This document shows positions 50,461 through 64,000 of a DNA stretch of 64,000 nt, piece after piece; the stretch's first letter is position 1; the number at the start of each line of letters is the position of its first letter. Source of the DNA: Annona cherimola (Eukaryota; Streptophyta; Magnoliopsida; Magnoliales; Annonaceae); the NCBI GenBank assembly GCA_030490835.1, contig CM059971.1, positions 4,286,545 through 4,350,544 on the forward strand, read 5' to 3'. Made by a program: the position numbers and the translations under genes. The notes under the pieces are model-generated. The model had not been told where the DNA came from. It worked only from the letters and a program-made list of their open reading frames with translations, and did no database searches.

Positions 50461-51925
50461 ATTTAGTCATTACTGGTCCGCATAGCGCTAACAACTGTGG
50501 ACAATTTCAATTTTGTTCTACTCGGCTTCCCGACCGAAAAGGGAAGAAAGCAATGATCCTCTGTTATTTGAACCGGTTGCCTACCCACCTCCGGTTTTGT
50601 CCCGCTCGAACCAGCCAACCAGAGCAGCCGTGAGGGCGCAGGGGCGCAGTCAGTGGGTATTCTCGTCATTTCGGACTGTCAAACGTTGATTTTTTGACGC
50701 CGTGAGGGCGCGGGGGGTAAAATGCAAACGTCGTTACTTTTTGGGGTCTAAAATGCTAATACGCAAACATCGGGGTCCAAAATGCCAATATGCATAGTTA
50801 GAGGGTCTATGGTGCAATTTTCCCCATGTTTGTTTAATATTAAAACTTTTCAAACCAAAATTTTTTAATCAAAAAATTTTTATTCTTCATAACTACCTTA
50901 TATTTTAATCATTTTTCACATATTTCTATACAATTACCCCAACTTTTAATTATTTTTACATAACTATTTATACAAGTAATCTATTTATTTTAGTTTTATT
51001 TTTTTTACTTCTTATCATTACTCTTATCATATCATATCATTTTTTCTTCATTCAAAAATTTTTATACCAAAATTTAAAAAAAAAATTTGTCACTCCTCAG
51101 ACACATGTGACAAAGAAAAAACTAGCATTTTCAGGTGTAAAATATAAGAAATAATGAGGAAGTTAAGAATAGCAAGGTGCGTTAGGAAAAAGAAGCTTGG
51201 ACAGAAAATGGGATAAATTTTACTAGATTAAAATCCTAACACAAAGAGGCCGAACTTGAAGAGCTTATTTCTAGCTTGAGAAAAGCTAATAGGTGAATCT
51301 TCAGGGTCTATTTGCCTGAGCGGAAAAATTAATGCGTTGAGTAAAAGTTGGGTTTCTTAGCTTATCTATTCCGCACTTTTGGGTGGCTTTTTAATGCAAA
51401 ATATTCGATCTGAATAGGTAAGTATCAGGATACATTAATCGCAACCCAATAGTCCAAATAACGTGAAATGCAAGGGTCTATTTGGCCCGACGGTACGGTT
51501 TTCAGTTCACGAAAAGCCATGCATTGACCGGAAAGCTTTAAAGGCCTGCATGGTTGACTGCACACGTGCATTTTTGTATGCCGCCGTCATTACTTCTGCA
51601 AGTTTTGAAAGTGTCATAGAGCTTATCTAAAAATGCTTCAATTCTTAAAAAATAATTTAATTTCGAAAAAAATTAGTACGATTATAGGAAGCTAGTACTA
51701 GATATAGAGCTTTGCTAGGAGCTTCTCGATAAGAAGCTTTTTACAGCTTTTACCAAAAATTTTGGGCTGAGATGATATGACTCTGGCCAAATAGCCTTTG
51801 AAAAGTTTAAGTAACTTTATATAAGCAAGCAAACACAAACAGAAACATTCAAAAGCCAAAACTAGCCCCTTTGGCTAAAATTATTCCAATTCTATGTATA
51901 GTGATAAGTTCTGGGTAGCAGCAAT

Positions 51926-52089
51926 AGAAATACACTATAAAATTTAGATCTTATCAATGCCTCTCTTATCTGTATTAGTAGTTAATGCCCAATGCCTATA
52001 AAATCTTAGAAATACACTATAAAATTTAGATCCTATCAATGCCTCTCTTATCTGTATTAGTAGTCAATGCCCAATGCCTATAAAATCTT
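51926..52089 (+). promoter_or_regulatory. 82-bp core promoter duplication with two TATA boxes
   Basis: A block from agaaatacactataaaat to cctataaaatctt occurs twice in tandem (51926-52007 and 52008-52089), nearly identical. Each copy ends in TATAAAATC (51997 and 52079). The second is 119 bp before the ATG, as in copy A. The duplication is absent from units 1-3. Confidence 0.7.
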
Positions 52090-52197
52090 AGAATCTTCCT
52101 CTTGGGCTATTCTATACTTAATTTCCTCTCTTTCAATTCTAGATCATTAATCTTTCTCCATCTTATTTTGTTTAGCTAGCATAAGCTGATAGCCAAT

Positions 52198-58892
<6,695 letters not shown>

Positions 58893-59276
58893 ATCAACGA
58901 TATGAGTGATGGAAAAGCTTGATTATGATAGCTGTCGTACAATGTTTGCGTAATGAATGGTTTATGTATCATGTTATGCCGCAACTTTTATACAATATTA
59001 ATAAATTTTACATCGTTGTTTCGTAAGACTCAAGCTATAATGAGATATTTATGCGATTTAAAAATATACAAAGCCAAACGGCCAGATGCCCATGTCCCTA
59101 TAAGTTATGTATTCCAAATTAGTAATGGTTAAACGCGCTCGCATGCATAAGTTCAATCTGATTAGAAGCTTTTGGCATAAAAAAATGGCTGTTGGATGAA
59201 TGTCAAGGCGGAAAATGAAAGATGGGGTGTAGCATTCCTGCTAAAATAGATATACACAGTTTTTGCATCCACTACG

Positions 59277-61538
59277 GTGGAATTTGTGCCATAAATCGTC
59301 TAATTTTGTGTATTAATATTTTGGAGCATGAAGTTCACATATTAGCATATTAAACTCTGCCAAATTTTAGCTTTTGTATTTTAAACCTATGACACCCTAT
59401 TGCCTAAACATCCTTAATGGCTAATCAAGGGGTGTCATATAACTTAAGAAAAACTTTCGGCAGCATCTCCCCATAATATATAAGCGGGTGGTATAGAATA
59501 TAAGACCCTCTATTTATAAACATCTAAATCTCATCCTATAATATCATATTCTATTCTACATTTATACATTTGTATTCTCATAACATAGAGACATTCATAT
59601 AATAAGTAAATCATAATAATTCATTATTCGCAACAATTAGTCTAAAAGATCATTTACATATATATCAATATATATTACAATCAAGTTTAAAATATCCAAG
59701 TACAATATGTTTTATCATAGTTGGATTTGACTAAGTGTCCATAGGCATTAGGATAAAAAAACATAAACTCCAAAATAACTAAGAATACATATGCTAATCT
59801 AACAGTCTTCAATATTATGTCCTCCCCCAGCGCCATTTTCAGGCTCCTCACCTGGCCTATGATCTGAAAATAAAATAATGAATTATGCGAGTCTAAATAG
59901 ACTTAGTAAGTAGATAGCAATTAACACAATGAGTAGGACTTTGGATGTACATGTCATGACAGTATTGTAGAAAGATAATTCTTGAATAACCATAGAAGAC
60001 AACATAATATATGCATAAAACCATACATAAATAGAAAGATCATAAACAATCTTTTCCTCATATCAACCAAAGACCACGAACAACCCTCTCCTCACGTCAA
60101 CTAAGGATCATGAATAACCTTTTACAACTATCTTTCTTGAATAATATGTCATCTATAATAATAATACATCATCTATAACATAAGGGAACAAACACCACAC
60201 ATCACACATATAGAATTAATAAAGTAAACAAGGTTTACTCTAAATTTAATGTATTCACTGTCACATAAGCTTTTCATCAAATATATGATAGATACCAAAG
60301 GCGGAACCTATAATTCCTCTTCTCGCTTCACCCCACTGAAGCAAGATCATATTCTAATTATATAAAACTGCTAACGAGTCATCTCTTTTACAAAAGTCAC
60401 ATAGCAGCATATGTGACTACTCTCCAAACATGTGATTGTTGAATACTGCCTCTTTCCACCAGCCTTATTTCATGTATAAGACGGAATTTCATCACTAATT
60501 TGAGAAGAAACGATATCTACTTACCTCGATTGCGATTTTGCCCCAAAAATAGTGACCCTAAAATCCGATCTCTGAGATTTCGAGCTTCCTTGAGATAAAT
60601 CAATGATCTGCAAAGAAGTTTGGAAGAGCTATTGACGCGGTTTAGGGCTAGATTGACATCTAGAAAAAGAGAGAAAGGAAAGATGAAGAAACAGCAAGTG
60701 AGAAGAGGAGAAGAGAGAAAGAGGGGCGCATGAATGGAACCCTAGTGGGCTAATTCTCGTTTTAACTAGGCCCTTGTTGAGACAGGTCGAGCCCATACAC
60801 AATTCACAACTTGCTTTTCCCACCTATATAACTTAGTAAATTAAAATTTTCTCCAGAGGTGTACTTACTCTTCAAAGTGGAAAACAGTCATAGTATCCCA
60901 AACGGCCCGCCAACTACACACCTTTAATTGAAATACCCAATAATCATATCATAAACAAGTGGTGCAACTATAAAAACATGTCAATATCACAATTCGTACT
61001 TGTATTTAATATGCTCACGAACGGTGTTTCATACAACCCAACATGTCCCTTTGTTTCCCGCCGACTATGCTTTTGCACCGACTAACCGCTTGATCCTGGC
61101 CGTAGAAAAATTCCATGATCCTCTATTGCTGCTACCTATAGCCACCGTCCACCAATGAGCCGCCGCACTGGCATGAGCGCTGCTTGGATTTCCTTCTTAG
61201 ACGCCGGAAACAACACCATCGCCGACCTTTTTCCAATGCACAGTGCGAGATCTAATCTACACGATCTATTGTTTGCTGCTGCTCTTTTTAGACCGGATGT
61301 GAATTGAAAAATCCACCTTTGGCTTTTCTTCTTGGCAGACTGCGGGATTCGACGAGGGAGCATCGATGGGTATTTTCATCATTGCATTTGGCGTAACGGA
61401 GCATATTAGACGGCACAAGGGAAGAGGGTTTAAAATGCAAAAGTTGAAACTAAGCATGTTCTAATATGTTAATACGTAAACTTTAGGGTTCAAAATAGTA
61501 ATAAGCAAAGTTAAAAGAGTTTATGTGACAAATTTCCT
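59277..61538. mobile_element. Older Mutator-like element (MULE 2), captured sequence
   Basis: Diverged TIRs of about 140 bp: left aatttgtgccataaa...; right, reversed, aatttgtcacataaa.... Both contain 'tattaacatatta' and 'gcattttaaacc' lines that echo the TIR of MULE 1. Flanked by tccactacg (59268-59276) and tctactacg (61539-61547), 8 of 9 matching. No transposase. On the minus strand, about 60460-60790 looks like a captured plant 5' leader: it reads from a 'ccctagggttccattcatg' line through CT-rich text to a donor-like aatcgaggtaagt. The small frames 60629-60823 and 61136-61363 (minus) have no known domain. Confidence 0.7.
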
Positions 61539-61547
61539 TCTACTACG

Positions 61548-61949
61548 TTCCGACAAAATTGCAAGGATATTGCCACTTTTGCTAAAATTGCAAGCGTATA
61601 TGTATGGTTTTCCTTAAACTATAGCCTATGGGTGTATCACATGCATACGATGTTTGTCTAGCATTGTGCCTAGTGGGGAGGAAATGACAAAATAAGCCTT
61701 CCGTAGTTACCCTCCTATAAATGTAGTTATTATGCCGTTCAAAATATATCATTAATAATATCTATACAACATATAATGCTACGTGGATCGAAGATATTCA
61801 AATCGACTTCCTGTTAGGGAAGCAAACGCGTTACCCATTCAAATTTCCTGCATGTCATTGGGAGTGGATGACAATTTCTCCCATAATCTCGCTCATTTTT
61901 TATGTTGGAGTTGCCAATAAAAAGGATAACATATATCCAAATGAAAAGG
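61548..61949. other. Spacer, no gene seen
   Basis: Unremarkable AT-rich sequence between MULE 2 and P13. 58893-59267, just downstream of copy C, is likewise empty apart from the likely 3' untranslated region. Confidence 0.4.
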
Positions 61950-62188
61950 CCGGATTATCATCTACGATCAGTAATAATACCTATTTTTTTATTTTTTTAT
62001 TTTTTTAATAGAATGGTTAATTAAAATGACCACAATACCCTTGTGTTTAAAAATATGAAATAAATATATACACATCTCCAAATTTGGTAAAACATGGTTT
62101 ATCAATGATATACACTTAGATTAACATCTTATTAAAAAATTTCAAAAAAAAATAGATATTATGATCGGTTGTGGATGATTGGCCCTCG
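61950..62188. mobile_element. Palindromic element P13
   Basis: Caps atcatctacgatcagtaata and the mirrored tattatgatcggttgtgg. The left arm has lost most of the core; the right arm keeps it (tggtaaaacatggtttat). Flanked by aatgaaaagg (61940) and aatgaaaaagg (62189), an imperfect 10-11 bp direct repeat. Confidence 0.6.
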
Positions 62189-62519
62189 AATGAAAAAGGT
62201 CTCATTCTACTAGACTTAACCTGCACTTCAACTCTTACCCCTCTGTTAATTCTTCTCATATCACTCTCACCCTTTTATGAAATTGGTTTGTAATCACTCT
62301 TACCTTCTGTTTAAACTACTCTAAGATTTATACCCTTACATTTGGTGCCTTTTGTGGAAAAAGAGTTTATTTTTCATTTTCTCACACCTAGCAAAGAAAT
62401 TTGAAAATAGTGACTCTACCATAGAACTCCTCTAGGCGTGATGGACCCTTTGAAAGTCAAAATGACGACCAGGATGCTCTTGTTTCCCATGATGAATTAT
62501 GAGCATTCATGGGGACTAC

Positions 62520-63424
62520 AACAAATCTCATTTAATATAGCTAATTTTTAGCTACACATGATATACTACAACCATATCAATTTATATTACATTTAAGCCC
62601 TAAGATATTCTTACAATTTTCTAAGAGAGATAACAAGCTTTTGTAATTAAACTCTCACCAAATGAAAGAAGTAAAACTCCCACAAAATATGGGAGAAATA
62701 AAATGGCGTTGAACTTGAGTTTTTTTTACTATTATTCACTAGCTACAATATAATTTACTTTTGGGATTTACCAAAAGTGTTCACTACAAAAACTTTAGAT
62801 TTTAGCAACAAAAAATTTCTTGTGAAAGTTAAAATTTGGTTGCTAATAATTGGTAGTATAAGTCATATAGCAAGTACTAAGAAGAAATTTGGCTAGTAGT
62901 ACATTTTTTTTTTGCTAGGCATCCAAATTTGCAATGGTAGTAAAATATTATCATAAGCAAATAAAATTTTTCCATCAACAAAAGCATTGCTATAAGTAAG
63001 AAAAAATTTTCTTGCTCAATCATCGTAAGAAAATTTTTCCTTATATATATATTTTTCTTGCTAATAGAGATTTTTAGTTGATAATAAGGGTTGCCAAAAC
63101 CTGACTTTATTGTAATGGTTGTTAATGATGCCTATCAGCAATAGAGTATTATCTAAAAAGGTTATTATATGCAACATCTTGATGCCTTTTTGGGTTTCAC
63201 ATAACCTTATAATTTTTAGTGATTAGGATTTGGCTAGGCCTACTAAAGCCCCTATGTAGAAGCATTACTATACAAAAATCTAGGGCTTTCTTAATTAATC
63301 ATCTAATAAGTGCTGAAATTTCTCTTCTTTCTTTAATGCGATTTGGGTGTGTCTAAAAGGCACAAAGATTCTGGCTAGGAGTAACTATGGAAGGTTCTTC
63401 CCATCTTTTGTGAAGTTCACTTTT
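62520..63424 (+). pseudogene. P450 copy D: intron 5 and partial exon 6
   Basis: 62520-63358 follows intron 5 of copies A and C in order (tttagctacacatgatata, cactacaaaaactttag, ttggctaggcctactaaagc). Exon 6 starts at 63360 after taaaag. It is recognisable to about 63423 (ggttcttcccatctttt) but has a 10-bp insertion and substitutions. Exon 7 is absent: LTR-like sequence begins mid-exon. Confidence 0.65.
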
Positions 63425-64000
63425 GTAAGATGGTGAATCTTACAAAGAGTTTGTGAGAGGGTTGATACGGGCTCAAAGGGTGTTGATAGAGGGCTTGGAA
63501 GATTTTCAATAAGACAAGATATATTATAGAGCGTTCGGGATAAATTCCAGTGGGAGTGAGATGAATTAAAGGGGGACGTTAGACGAAACCCTTAAAGGGG
63601 TTGGAGTATCATGGAAGATTAAACAGAGGGATGAGAGATAGTCCAGATAAAGTCCTTTCTAATTAGAGAAATGATCTCCCTTTTATATCCACTTTTCATA
63701 TTCGGAAAGGGTGGAAACTTTCCTTAAGAATCACCCCAATCTCCATCATTTCAGGAGATATTTGTGGGTTTGGTGGGGATTTACTTTCTTTATGGAAAGA
63801 AGTTTGAATCAGTCATGCCACATGGTCACTTAGTATTGGATGAATTAATCTTTTAGAAAATGAATAATTATTAGTAAGAATGGATACCTACGCAAGCCCT
63901 CTCTTTCGTCATTATATTATAGGAGTGCTGTCAGAGGGGCATATGTTTTTTTATAATTTACAAATTGCAAATTAGGAAATTTAAATTTCAATAATCATTA
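63424..64000 (-). mobile_element. LTR-like retrotransposon end, partial
   Basis: Homology to the P450 exon stops where tgtaagatggtgaatctta begins. On the minus strand there is a strong promoter-like ggatataaaagggagatc (about 63672-63690), and the left boundary would be the CA end of a minus-strand LTR. The composition differs from the sequence to the left. The right end, primer-binding site and coding part are not in the window, so this is tentative. Confidence 0.35.

Larger units (their letters stand above)
48978..50824. mobile_element. Non-autonomous Mutator-like element (MULE 1)
   Basis: Long terminal inverted repeats of about 175 bp. The left starts gggaaaattgcgtcatagac; the right ends gtctatggtgcaattttccc. 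The arms match closely in to cattttaccccccgcgcc. They are flanked by a perfect 9-bp duplication catgtttgt (48969-48977 and 50825-50833). Long TIRs with a 9-bp duplication are diagnostic of the Mutator superfamily. The interior has no transposase. It holds T/A-rich sequence, a minisatellite, a palindromic element (P11) and a GC-richer stretch at 50463-50650. It lies about 1.4 kb upstream of P450 copy C. Confidence 0.9.
48430..52197 (+). promoter_or_regulatory. Upstream region of P450 copy C
   Basis: Collinear with units 1-3, but lacking MITEs M1 and M2 and most of the SINE-like element, and interrupted by a Mutator-like element (48978-50824). Homology is clear at 48545-48960 and again from about 51120 (aaataatgaggaagttaaga) to the ATG at 52198. 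Confidence 0.7.

Overview
The window is AT-rich plant nuclear DNA, from an angiosperm. The evidence is intron-split cytochrome P450 exons of a plant-only family, a coiled-coil NLR resistance-gene relic, MITEs, Mutator-like elements and an endogenous plant pararetrovirus relic. I cannot name the species. No gene in the window looks fully intact. It reads as a decayed tandem array of P450 copies, repeatedly duplicated and invaded by transposons.

Layout. 1-18.7 kb: three tandem copies of a P450 upstream region (starting at 1, 8870 and 16032). The first two carry only a broken piece of exon 1. The third leads into P450 copy A (18.7-24.8 kb; seven exon positions, several stops and deletions). 26.6-31.5 kb: P450 copy B (exons 2-4 plus intron 5 remnants), ending where an NLR locus begins. 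31.7-41.2 kb: a CC-NB-LRR pseudogene in two parts, an Rx_N-type coiled-coil exon and an NB-ARC-LRR body, separated by 5.3 kb of MITEs and an internal tandem duplication. 45.2-48.3 kb: a degenerate caulimovirid-like relic with a coat-protein-like region followed by a movement-protein-like region. 48.4-58.9 kb: P450 copy C, the best preserved (seven exons, 495-codon frame, one in-frame stop), with an 82-bp promoter duplication and a 1.85-kb Mutator-like element upstream. 59.3-61.5 kb: a second, older Mutator-like element. 62.5-63.4 kb: P450 copy D (intron 5 and part of exon 6), ending against LTR-like sequence.

The P450 copies look most like the CYP724 family of the CYP85 clan. Characterised members (rice D11, tomato CYP724B2) act in brassinosteroid C-22 hydroxylation. 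Evidence is the GGYETT I-helix, the exon order and the family-like text of each exon. The paralogues supply empty sites for each other, so several transposon insertions can be shown directly.

The most unusual signal is a dispersed set of about 13 palindromic elements of 0.2-0.4 kb. They share one AT-rich inner core but carry at least eight different, element-specific terminal caps. Several are flanked by 9-10 bp direct repeats, and two have empty sites in a paralogous intron. All coordinates were read by eye; ends given without a target-site duplication are approximate to about 10-20 bp.
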